A stretch of 32,154 nt of DNA from Methanospirillum stamsii (GTDB lineage Archaea > Halobacteriota > Methanomicrobia > Methanomicrobiales > Methanospirillaceae): NCBI RefSeq assembly GCF_003173335.1, contig NZ_QGMZ01000056.1:1-32154 (forward strand), written 5' to 3'. Positions 7,830 to 16,100 of the stretch are shown one piece after another. The notes under the pieces are model-generated. The model saw only the letters and a program-made list of their open reading frames with translations. It searched no databases and was not told the origin of the DNA. The translations under genes and the position numbers were made by a program. Within the stretch, counting starts at the first letter, position 1. Each line of letters begins with the position of its first letter.

Positions 7830-8576
7830 TTAAAAACTCGATCCCGGACTGGTAAATGCAAGGAGTCTGACCCCGGTAACCTGCTGGAATGTTGCACCCT
7901 GACTGATAGCATTCAGGACAGCATTCTCGTCAATAACTTTGGATCCAGCAATGATGTTTGCTCCATGATCAAATAGAACCGGGGAAATGGGCGTAGTTGG
8001 ACCAAGAATAACTACAAGCGCCTCCGGTTTACATAGCCCAAGCAGATCATCAAGGGTATGATTGATCAGAGAACTTCCGGTGATGGCTACCACATCAGCC
8101 TGGGGGATTAAATCAGAAGCTGCATGAGCAGGATGATCTCCTTCCAACGGATTTTGTTCTATCACCCAAAGATTTTTTACCGCTTTTTTTACCTTTGGAA
8201 TAAATGGGAAATGACCAACGATTGCAACATTTTTTCCTGCACCCCGCTCGATCAGAACTTCAGACGCATTCATCTCAACGGCATCCTCTTCCTGATACTC
8301 CATCAGTGAATTAATCGCAGCAATTCCAATTCCTGCCTCCATGGTATTTTCAGAAAGGGCATATTGTGCCAGTTCCTGTGCACTTTTCCGGTGAAGATTC
8401 CCAACATTCCGGACATGAGTGGTGTGATCATGGGGTTTATCCGGGACAAAAGTTGTTGCCAGACCGCAATGGGTACTGCAAACAGTAGTCCAGTGAACAC
8501 CCACCATCACCGAACGGACAGGAACATCTTTTTTTGGTAGATTAGACAATAATTCTTCAATAATATGCGTACTCAT
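7830..8576 (-). CDS. DUF364/DUF4213 putative heavy-metal-chelation protein
   Basis: Cytoplasmic protein of 248 residues resembling the DUF4213 (N-terminal) plus DUF364 (Rossmann-like, C-terminal) family, annotated as putative heavy-metal chelation. The N-part has VMVGVHWTTVCSTHCGLATTF (about 23-43) with two cysteines and a histidine. The C-part has AHAASDLIPQADVVAITGSSLINHTLDDLL and VVILGPTTPISPVLFDHGANIIAGSKV. In other genomes this family often sits beside metal, molybdenum or corrinoid transport genes, which fits here. A GGGA Shine-Dalgarno element lies close before the ATG. It is divergent from the DtxR-type regulator at 8962, so shared metal-responsive control is plausible. Biochemical function is not established. 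Confidence 0.85.
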   Translation of the reverse strand: MSTHIIEELLSNLPKKDVPVRSVMVGVHWTTVCSTHCGLATTFVPDKPHDHTTHVRNVGNLHRKSAQELAQYALSENTMEAGIGIAAINSLMEYQEEDAVEMNASEVLIERGAGKNVAIVGHFPFIPKVKKAVKNLWVIEQNPLEGDHPAHAASDLIPQADVVAITGSSLINHTLDDLLGLCKPEALVVILGPTTPISPVLFDHGANIIAGSKVIDENAVLNAISQGATFQQVTGVRLLAFTSPGSSF

Positions 8577-8961
8577 TGTATCCCTTAAAAATTAATTACT
8601 ATAAAAATTCGAATAATCGAACATTGAAATCAGGAGAACGATTTTTCGAGATAAAAGATATGACGTAAAGATTAAAATTATTTATCCTTTTCTTGCGAGT
8701 AATTAATATATATTATAGCATAATATCAACTTCTTATCAACTCGATTGCCAGTGAATATTCAACAATTTTAGGCTTTTCAGGTTCATCAAAACAATTTCG
8801 GAAAGGTTTATTATTTACCAATTTCAAATACTCATTAAAAGTTAGAATATAACCGTTTAATTAAAACCATAAGACGAAACCCAACCAAAATACCTAAAAT
8901 GAAACTCCTCCATTACAAGGTTTACCGATTATTGACTGTCAAAAACAAAAAAGGATACATT
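8577..8961. other. Divergent intergenic region, 385 bp
   Basis: AT-rich region between the DUF364 gene and the DtxR-type regulator. Besides the inverted repeat at 8608-8621 I see a TATA-like GAATATAAC near 8847 for the regulator, and AACCGTT at about 8851. I saw no clear DtxR box (TTAGG-type palindrome). The ORF extends upstream to an ATG at 8899, but that extension is not needed. Confidence 0.4.
8608..8621. promoter_or_regulatory. Inverted repeat at the DUF364 promoter
   Basis: TTCGA (8608-8612) and TCGAA (8617-8621) flank a 4-base spacer. They lie just upstream of a TATA-like TTTTTATAG on the minus strand (about 8599-8606), in the divergent region before the DtxR-type gene. A possible operator; the arms are short. 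Confidence 0.3.
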
Positions 8962-9360
8962 ATGACCATAAAAAAAGTATCACCACGAAATGAAGACCTG
9001 CTCGAAGAAATTTATAAGATCTCATTGGAAAAGGGATATGCCAAATCCCGTGACATCGCAGGTGCTCTGATTATTTCTCCTGCGACAGTGACTGAACGTT
9101 TTAAAAAACTCCAGGAAGCAGGGTATGTAAATTATGAAAAGTATGGCGGCGTGACGTTAACACCGGAAGGAATACAGATAGCAGAACGGACACTTAAGTC
9201 ACATCATGCAATCCGAAGGCTTTTGGAACTTGCCGGAGTTGATTCCATCATTGCAAACCGTGATGCCTGCATGATGGAGCATGGACTCTCACAGGATTCA
9301 TACGGTAAACTTATTTCGTTTATTGACTGTATCGAAGAAAATTGTAAAACCCGGAACTAA
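8962..9360 (+). CDS. DtxR/MntR-family metal-dependent transcriptional regulator
   Basis: Metal-responsive repressor of 132 residues. The ATG at 8962 is chosen because AAGGA lies 7 bases upstream, whereas the upstream ATG at 8899 adds a 21-residue extension unlike the family. An N-terminal winged helix (NEDLLEEIYKISLEKGYAKSRDIAGAL, then SPATVTERFKKLQEAGYVNYEKYGGVTLT) precedes the dimerisation and metal-binding domain. The signature is DACMMEH, matching the C-x-x-E-H ligands (Cys102, Glu105, His106 in DtxR). There is no C-terminal SH3-like domain, so it has the short MntR-like form. It probably senses Fe(II), Mn(II) or a similar ion and controls nearby uptake genes. The target operator was not identified. 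Confidence 0.9.
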   Translation: MTIKKVSPRNEDLLEEIYKISLEKGYAKSRDIAGALIISPATVTERFKKLQEAGYVNYEKYGGVTLTPEGIQIAERTLKSHHAIRRLLELAGVDSIIANRDACMMEHGLSQDSYGKLISFIDCIEENCKTRN

Positions 9361-9640
9361 AAAAAAAATTCTCCTAATTTCTTCTGTTTTCAAAAGGTTT
9401 ACACCTCCATTTTAGGAATCCTTTCCATGATAAAAATTAGCTAAATAATACTCATATTCAATCAGAACAGGTGGTTCAGATAAAATAAAGTTCACTAAAA
9501 AATTATCAACTATTTGTCATTATAAGGTAAAATACATTTACAACGGAAAATGATTACTAAATTAGAAACTGTAATTAATGGACTGAATATATGATTGTCA
9601 AACATCTTTTCTCATCACATTGAAGTTATCCCTGTCTTTA

Positions 9641-10399
9641 TCACTTTTTTTTAATCCAGCCAATTTCATTCAATTTTTCTTCATTATTGAAATCACTTTT
9701 TTTAGCAACCACAATGGGCATTCCGGAATTGTACATTATTTTTGATTCAATTCCATAAATCTCTTTAACGAGATCAGGGGTGACGATATTCTTATCCCCA
9801 CAATTAACAACTTGACCATCCTTCATGAACACAAATTTATCAGAATAATAAAGAGCCATGTTAATGTCATGCATTATCATCACAGCACATGCATTATTTT
9901 TTTTAACAATGGATCGTATCATAGCAAGCATAGCGTGTTGATTTGCTACATCCAGGTTATTTGTTGGCTCGTCCAGTATTATAACATCTGTGTTTTGTAC
10001 AACAGCACGAGCTATTTGAACTTTTTGTAACTCTCCGCCGCTTAATTGATTTAGATAAGTAAGAGTTAGTTTTTCCATAGAGAATAATCTGATTACGTCC
10101 CATACCATGTCCTCGTCTTCTTTTGTTACTGCCCAATTAATGTGAGGCCTTCTCCCGATTAGAATTGAATCGAAAACTGTCATGAAAGAAGGGACGATTT
10201 GCTGGGGAACATATGAAACACGTTTTGCAAATTCCCTTTTTTTGTAATTATGTATGTTGGTATCATCAATAAAAATGAAACCACTGTCAGGATTCTGAAT
10301 TCTACAAATATTTTTTATTAAAGTAGTCTTTCCAGCTCCATTGGGGCCGAGTACCGAAACCACATCTCCTTTTTCCACCATGAACGAAATATCATCCAA
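9641..10399 (-). CDS. ABC importer ATPase, FepC/BtuD type (importer 1)
   Basis: Nucleotide-binding subunit for the permease at 10447-11553. Motifs: Walker A GPNGAGKTT, Q-loop PQQ, signature LSGGELQKVQIARA, Walker B VIILDEPTNNLD, H-loop MHDINMA. The listed start is a TTG at 10399, only 3 bases after AGGAGG. In-frame sequence matching the family N-terminus (KVESLEFSYGRRRIL) continues upstream to about 10444 with no ATG, GTG or TTG before an in-frame stop at 10453-10451. So either translation starts at a non-canonical codon such as ATA (10450 or 10444), or the protein has lost its first beta strand. The reading frame is otherwise intact and all catalytic motifs are kept. Confidence 0.88.
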   Translation of the reverse strand: MDDISFMVEKGDVVSVLGPNGAGKTTLIKNICRIQNPDSGFIFIDDTNIHNYKKREFAKRVSYVPQQIVPSFMTVFDSILIGRRPHINWAVTKEDEDMVWDVIRLFSMEKLTLTYLNQLSGGELQKVQIARAVVQNTDVIILDEPTNNLDVANQHAMLAMIRSIVKKNNACAVMIMHDINMALYYSDKFVFMKDGQVVNCGDKNIVTPDLVKEIYGIESKIMYNSGMPIVVAKKSDFNNEEKLNEIGWIKKK

Positions 10400-10446
10400 A
10401 ATCCTCCTTCTTCCGTAAGAAAATTCAAGAGATTCAACTTTTATTC

Positions 10447-11553
10447 CTATTTACGTCCCCTCCAATCTTTTTTTACCAAGATATACAGAAACATAGGTCC
10501 TCCTAAAAGAGATGTAATAATACCGACAGGTATCGGTGATTCGAATGGAATCCTTCCTATGGCATCAGATAATAGAAGAATTAAAGACCCCATTACCATT
10601 GAAGCAGGAAGTAATTGCCTATAATCTCCACCGATGAGCCTTCTCATGAGATGGGGGCCCAGTAATCCAACGAATCCGATGATACCTGCCATAGCAACAC
10701 AAATTGCTGCTAACACGGATGCGAATAACATTGAAAGAATGGTAAGTCTTTGCGTATCCACCCCCAGACTTTTTGCGATGTCGCTCCCTGCTTCTATTGA
10801 ATTATAATCAAGTCGGTGGTAGATAAAAAAGGAAGTGATAAACAACAAAAAAATTAATACAAGGCTGAGATCACTCCAAGTAGCTTTGGATAGATCCCCG
10901 AACTGCCAAAAAACGATTGCCTGGAGAGTTTCAGAATCAACAAAATACTGCAAAGAAGACAAAGCAGCTCCAAAAATTGATCCCATAGCCACACCTGCGA
11001 GGATAATGCTTTCTGGAGCAAATTCTGATTTTTTGGATAATATGACTATTATCCCAACAGTGAGCATAGAGAATAAAAAGGCAAATGAAGACATTCCATA
11101 TATACTGTTGAGTGCATCTTCCAACCACGTTTCATTAAACCAACTCATGTATGATGCTGCTATGGACATAGCTGCTCCAAATGCTGCTGCATTAGAAATC
11201 CCAAGAGTGTACGGAGATGCAAGAGGGTTTCGTAATATACATTGCATTACCGATCCCGATATCGCAAGTGCAGATCCTACAATCACTGCAGCAAAAATTC
11301 TAGGTAGCCGAATATCCCAAATTACTACTCCGGAAACGGAGTCATTGTTAAACAGTAATGTTTCAATGACTTTCCAAACAGACATAGAATAAGCACCCAT
11401 CCCAAGAGAGATCAGGCTCACTACAATAGATGCAGCAATTAGAATAAGTATTATAATCTTTTTTTTGGCTTTGAAAAAAAGGTATGGATTCGAGTTCCCC
11501 CTCTCATCATTTTCTTCTTTTGATTTTTTTTTTGAGATGGATGAAAGGTTCAC
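10447..11553 (-). CDS. FecCD/BtuC-type ABC importer permease (importer 1)
   Basis: Integral membrane permease of 368 residues, with a hydrophilic N-terminal stretch of about 30 residues before the first helix. Family landmarks: IWDIRLPRIFAAVIVGSALAISG, then RNPLASPYTLGIS, ILAGVAMGSIF, LGVDTQRL, GFVGLLGPHLMRRLIGGDYR (the region contacting the ATPase) and PVGIITSLLGGP. About ten transmembrane helices are expected, as in BtuC. It begins with GTG 5 bases after the stop of the binding protein and ends at the ATPase gene, giving the usual binding protein-permease-ATPase order. The likely substrate class is metal-siderophore, haem or corrinoid. Confidence 0.93.
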   Translation of the reverse strand: MNLSSISKKKSKEENDERGNSNPYLFFKAKKKIIILILIAASIVVSLISLGMGAYSMSVWKVIETLLFNNDSVSGVVIWDIRLPRIFAAVIVGSALAISGSVMQCILRNPLASPYTLGISNAAAFGAAMSIAASYMSWFNETWLEDALNSIYGMSSFAFLFSMLTVGIIVILSKKSEFAPESIILAGVAMGSIFGAALSSLQYFVDSETLQAIVFWQFGDLSKATWSDLSLVLIFLLFITSFFIYHRLDYNSIEAGSDIAKSLGVDTQRLTILSMLFASVLAAICVAMAGIIGFVGLLGPHLMRRLIGGDYRQLLPASMVMGSLILLLSDAIGRIPFESPIPVGIITSLLGGPMFLYILVKKDWRGRK

Positions 11554-11558
11554 GTTCT

Positions 11559-12701
11559 CTACACCTTAGCCAAATTCACTTTTCCGAATAACTGAATATC
11601 CTGTCCGGTTTTATCTTGAAGATACTCAACTACCTTGTTATATACAATGCCACCTGCCTGCTCATCTCCATAGAATTCATTCATAAGTGTCCGGACGTAA
11701 TTGTTCACATCAAAATCTTCTAGAGCTTCCGGATTGAGATTAGATGCAAGAAGATACGCTCCACCGAGACACATATATGCTCGGGGAAACCAGTCTGTCA
11801 CTACATATACTTCACCGGTTTTGAAAGGGGTTAATACATTGAATTTATTGGGATCTTTATGCCATAATTCCTTGAAATTATCCCAGCATCCCAGACTGAT
11901 AAATATAACATCAATCTTGCCCTCTTCTTCCTCATATTGGTACAATTTTTCGAATTCCATCGTAAGATATTCTTCGTCAGTGATGTCGTACATAATATTG
12001 TGCACGTAATCATCAAGATAGAGCAGGGGATGGTACGTTGCAGGCGAAGAACCAAGGAAATTGGGTCTTGATTTGCCTGCCCCTCCAGCAACGTACACAT
12101 TCTTTGTTTCGGGTATGTCTGATTTTTGGAGCATTGTTTCAAGATTCTTTGTCCCTTCGTCAATGAGATCTATCAAATAATGAGCCCTATCTTCTTTTGC
12201 GAAAATTTCAGAGATGGGAAGGAGATTGACTTCCAGGCATTCCTTAGAATTACTGAAAAGATTGCTTTGACAGGTGTAAAAGTAGACCGGAATGCCAGCG
12301 GCGTTCATTTTTTCCCTAAACTCTGCACGATCTTCCTCGCTGGTTTTGCTATCACCAATAAGGACAAGATCAGGTTTCTTTGCAATGATCTGTTCAACCA
12401 TGGTTATCATGGATCCTTCCATTGTGCAAATGTCCTCTGTTCCAAAGATTTCAGTGATAGCCATGTCGGTGGGGGAATCGCTACTTTTAGAAGACCATAT
12501 GACTCTGTCGACTACATCTTTGCCTAAGTAAGCAAGATATTCCAATCCCGAAGTGACGACTCTTTCGGGGGCTTTATCTAATACTATTTCATTTCCATAG
12601 AAATCCTTCACCGTCCTAGGGTACCCTTCTTGGGCTGATGTGATACCTATCGTTAATAACAAAATAATCAATGTTATTATGATAATCTTTTTCCGATTCA
12701 T
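11559..12701 (-). CDS. BtuF/FecB-type solute-binding protein of importer 1 (binding protein D)
   Basis: Secreted binding protein of 380 residues from the ATG at 12701. An upstream TTG at 12722 would lengthen the N-terminus, but the ATG gives a normal signal peptide (MNRKK, a hydrophobic core, then TSA-QEG). It also lies about 27 bases below a TATA box, which suggests a leaderless transcript. The mature part starts GYPRTVKDFYGNEIVLDKAPERVVTSG, a typical FecB/BtuF opening, with KKPDLVLIGD in the first lobe and IDVIFISLG in the second. There is no dockerin, unlike A-C. The sequence is markedly diverged from the other binding proteins (CWDNFKELWHKDP, DWFPRAYMCLGG), implying a different ligand. 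It is the first gene of a binding protein-permease-ATPase operon. Confidence 0.9.
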   Translation of the reverse strand: MNRKKIIIITLIILLLTIGITSAQEGYPRTVKDFYGNEIVLDKAPERVVTSGLEYLAYLGKDVVDRVIWSSKSSDSPTDMAITEIFGTEDICTMEGSMITMVEQIIAKKPDLVLIGDSKTSEEDRAEFREKMNAAGIPVYFYTCQSNLFSNSKECLEVNLLPISEIFAKEDRAHYLIDLIDEGTKNLETMLQKSDIPETKNVYVAGGAGKSRPNFLGSSPATYHPLLYLDDYVHNIMYDITDEEYLTMEFEKLYQYEEEEGKIDVIFISLGCWDNFKELWHKDPNKFNVLTPFKTGEVYVVTDWFPRAYMCLGGAYLLASNLNPEALEDFDVNNYVRTLMNEFYGDEQAGGIVYNKVVEYLQDKTGQDIQLFGKVNLAKV

Positions 12702-12725
12702 CCGTATTTTGTTGTCATTCAAGTT

Positions 12726-12733
12726 TATTATAC
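12726..12733 (-). promoter_or_regulatory. TATA box for importer 1
   Basis: TATAATAA on the minus strand, centred about 28 bases upstream of the ATG at 12701. This spacing predicts transcription starting at or near the start codon. Confidence 0.45.
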
Positions 12734-12737
12734 TTTG

Positions 12738-13001
12738 TTAAAAAAAAGTTGAATAAAATACAGTTGAAGAGAAGGAGATAACTACTTGCTTCACTCCTTC
12801 ATGGAACGCAGCTTGAAGGTTTTCCCGTAAATAGTGGCATTCCTGAATTTTTTTACCGCATAAAATTCTTTTCTCTCCATCAATTGCCTTCACACCTTCT
12901 GTGTACCAATCACACTGAAAATGCCCATAGTTCTCCGGGATATAAATTTCGGGTAAACCCCCATCATCGAAAATTTTTTGGGAACTATCTAAATATGCCA
13001 T
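12738..13001 (-). CDS. Small cysteine-containing protein of unknown function
   Basis: An 87-residue ORF from ATG 13001 (a GTG two codons upstream is also possible). I do not recognise it. The central part looks like real protein: GLPEIYIPENYGHFQCDW, then GEKRILCGKKIQECHYLREN with three cysteines, two histidines and a charged tail. The C-terminal end (VISFSSTVFYSTFF) is low in complexity and is encoded by a T-rich tract ending T8, which may double as a terminator. So the gene could be a truncated remnant. It lies directly upstream of importer 1 in the same direction and divergent from the large activase gene, separated from it by a sharp palindrome. It might be a metal-binding or Fe-S accessory protein, but that is a guess. 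Confidence 0.45.
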   Translation of the reverse strand: MAYLDSSQKIFDDGGLPEIYIPENYGHFQCDWYTEGVKAIDGEKRILCGKKIQECHYLRENLQAAFHEGVKQVVISFSSTVFYSTFF

Positions 13002-13052
13002 GAGCACCCATAATTATTAGTTGAAATCTAACCGTTGAGAAACAAGTATGAT

Positions 13053-13071
13053 CCTGAATCATGGATTCAGG
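13053..13071. promoter_or_regulatory. Perfect palindrome between divergent genes
   Basis: CCTGAATC (13053-13060) and GATTCAGG (13064-13071) around a 3-base spacer form a perfect 8-bp inverted repeat between the small ORF and the large activase-fusion gene. AACCGTT, the half-site seen three times before the PadR gene, also occurs at 13030-13036. This is a likely operator for one or both divergent transcripts. Confidence 0.55.
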
Positions 13072-13174
13072 TTCAATTGGGAATGGCCTAAATATCACCA
13101 TTTTGGTTTACCAAAAAAAAATGCAAACTATGCAAAAAAACCCAAAATTCGTGGTTTACTATTCAGAGGCAAAT

Positions 13175-16100
13175 ATGAGTGAAACTAAACCAAGTATGAA
13201 ACCATATCCGGACAATCCGGAAATCAAAGGAACAAAAATGCTACCTGAACATTTTAGTATCGGAATTGACATCGGATACTCATCGATAAAGATTAGTCTC
13301 GTAAACGGAATTCTAAAACCGGTTTATGGTGATTATGTCCTTCATAAGGGAAAAATCAAAGAGACACTTAAACAAATGCTTGCAACCCTGGAAAGCCAGT
13401 ATTCCCCTTCATGCATCACAACCGGAGCAGTAACCGGCAGTGAATCAAAGTGGATCTCCAAGGAACAAACCATTCATCATGTCAATGATGTCTCGGCACT
13501 TCTTGAAGGGAGTCTTTGCCTGGATGACTCAGTCAGATCAATCATTGATATCGGAGGACAGACCGCCAGATATATCACCGGATTTACCAAATTGGACAAA
13601 TCAGGCATAGAAATTTCAATGAACTCCAATTGTGCTGCAGGAACCGGATCATTTCTGGAAGAGCAGGTCTCACGGTTGAACCTCTCAATTGAAGATTATG
13701 CAATATATGCAGCAAAAAGCAGTACAATCCCCCGGATTGCAGGAAGATGCAGCGTATTTGCAAAAACAGATATCATCCACCACCAGCAGGAAGGAGTATC
13801 GGTTGAAGACATACTGCAGGGTCTGGCCTATGCTTTGATCAGAAATTACCGTGGGGCGGTAATGAAAAAACTACCCATTACAAAACCCCTGTTTTTTGCC
13901 GGTGGTGTAGCTCAGAACGGAGCGATTGTCAATGCCCTGAAAGAAATCCTGAATATTACTAAAAATGACCTCATCGTTTCAGATTTTAGTGAAAATGCAG
14001 CTGCAATCGGTACTGCAATTATCGCCAGGCAAAATAATCTCAACATCTCATACGATGAGCTCCAAACTATCCTTTCACAGGAAGATGCCTTTTATTCACA
14101 TGAAAACCTTGATCTTACCCTGCCAGCTCTAGATAAGTTCGGACAGAATGATATTAGCAACAAACACACACGTGTCCCCATTCCTTTAGAAGAAGTGAAA
14201 ACTGACTGTTATCTTGGGATAGATATCGGTTCAACCAGTACCAATCTGGTTCTTATTAACAAAAAAAATGAAATTATTGCATACCGGTATCTGAGAACTC
14301 TTGGAGATCCGGTACATGCAGTCAGCACCGGACTTGCAGAACTGGGAGATGAATTTGGAGATAAAGTAAGGGTTATCGGAGCTGGAACAACTGGTTCTGG
14401 AAGATATATGATTTCCAGGCTTTTCGGTGCTGATATTATTAAAGATGAGATAACCGCCCAGGCAAAAGCAGCCATGACCATTGATGCTTATGTAGATACC
14501 GTATTTGAAATTGGCGGTCAGGATTCCAAATTTATCAGCCTGAAAAATGGTGTTGTCTCCGATTTTCAGATGAATAAAATCTGTGCTGCAGGTACCGGAT
14601 CATTTATCGAAGAACAATCAAAAAAATTCGATATTCCCCTTGATGGATTCGGAGAAAGAGCCCTTACCAGTAAAAATCCGGTCTATCTGGGCGAACGATG
14701 CACGGTATTCATCGAGACCAGTATTGCTGCACACTTGGCAAATGGAACAAGTAATGAAGATATCATATCCGGCCTTTGTTATTCCATTGTGAAAAACTAT
14801 CTGAACCGGGTAGTAGGACAGAAAAAAATAGGGAACCGGATCTTCCTTCAGGGAGGAATCGCCTACAACCAGGGAATTATCAATGCATTCCGTGCTTTGA
14901 CCGGAAAAGAAGTGATTGTTCCCCCGTTCTTTAGTGTAACCGGAGCGTATGGAGCAGCAATCCTGACCAGCGAAGAGATGGGATCAAAGAAGAGTACTTT
15001 TAAAGGATTTTATCAAAGCGTACCTATAGGGGAAGAAAAAGAAGAATCCGTGCAGCAGGTCACGGGTTCTGATTTTGAGGATATGGTTGCCGATCTTATC
15101 TTTGAAGGCTATGACGGAACTCTTGATCCACATAAAAAAACCATTGGAATTCCCCGGGCACTGTTCACCTATGGGATGTACCCGATGTTTAATGCCTTTT
15201 TCCGCGAACTTGGCTATAATGTCATCCTTTCAGATCCAACCAGTGAAAAGACCATCTGGCTTGGACAGGATTATTCTCTTGACGAGACCTGTTACCCGAT
15301 AAAACTTATCAACGGACATGTTGCTGAACTGGTTGAGAAAAAAGTAGATTACATCTTCTTCCCTGATCTTTACACCGTTCTCCACCCGGGTTCTCATACC
15401 AGGCAGGATTTTGGATGCCCATACATGCAGCTTGCATTCAAACTGGTCAACCGAGCCATGGAACTAGACAAAAAGGGAATAAAACTGCTTTCACCCACCA
15501 TCGGATTCAGCCTTGGGGAGGGATTCATGAAAAAAAGTTTCATGAACCTTGGCACGTTACTTGATCGGACACCTGAACAAACAGGAAAAGCCCTTCAACA
15601 AGGTATGAAGGCATTTAAGGATTTTGAAAGTCGTCTTGAAAAACGAGGTAAAGAGATAGTGAGTAATCTTAAACCTGATGAGAAGGTCTTTGTTTTGATA
15701 TCCAAAACTTATGGCGTGGCTGATCCGGTTTTAAACCTTGGAATACCGGGAAAATTAAAAGAGATGGGATTTAACACCCTGGCATTTTATAATATTCCGG
15801 AATGTGACATTTCCAAAGAGCACCCGAACATGTTCTGGCCATTTGGTCAGCATATTCTTGAAGCTGCACAGGTAGTAAAACAGCACCCAAACCTCTATGC
15901 TATCTTTCTAACCCATCACGGATGTGGCCCGGATACGGTTTTCACCCACTATTTCAAGGAGATAATGGGAGATAAGCCATACCTGAACATAGAAGTTGAT
16001 GAACACTCATCCGGAGTTGGAGTGGTAACAAGACTTGAGGCATTTGTAAACAGTCTGAATCACATTCCATCAAAACCGGCAGAAGATATGAGTTCTTATC

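Noticed and set aside
13061-13174. 38-residue N-terminal extension of the activase fusion
   Set aside because: It contains the palindrome and low-complexity sequence; the ATG at 13175 has a good ribosome-binding site.
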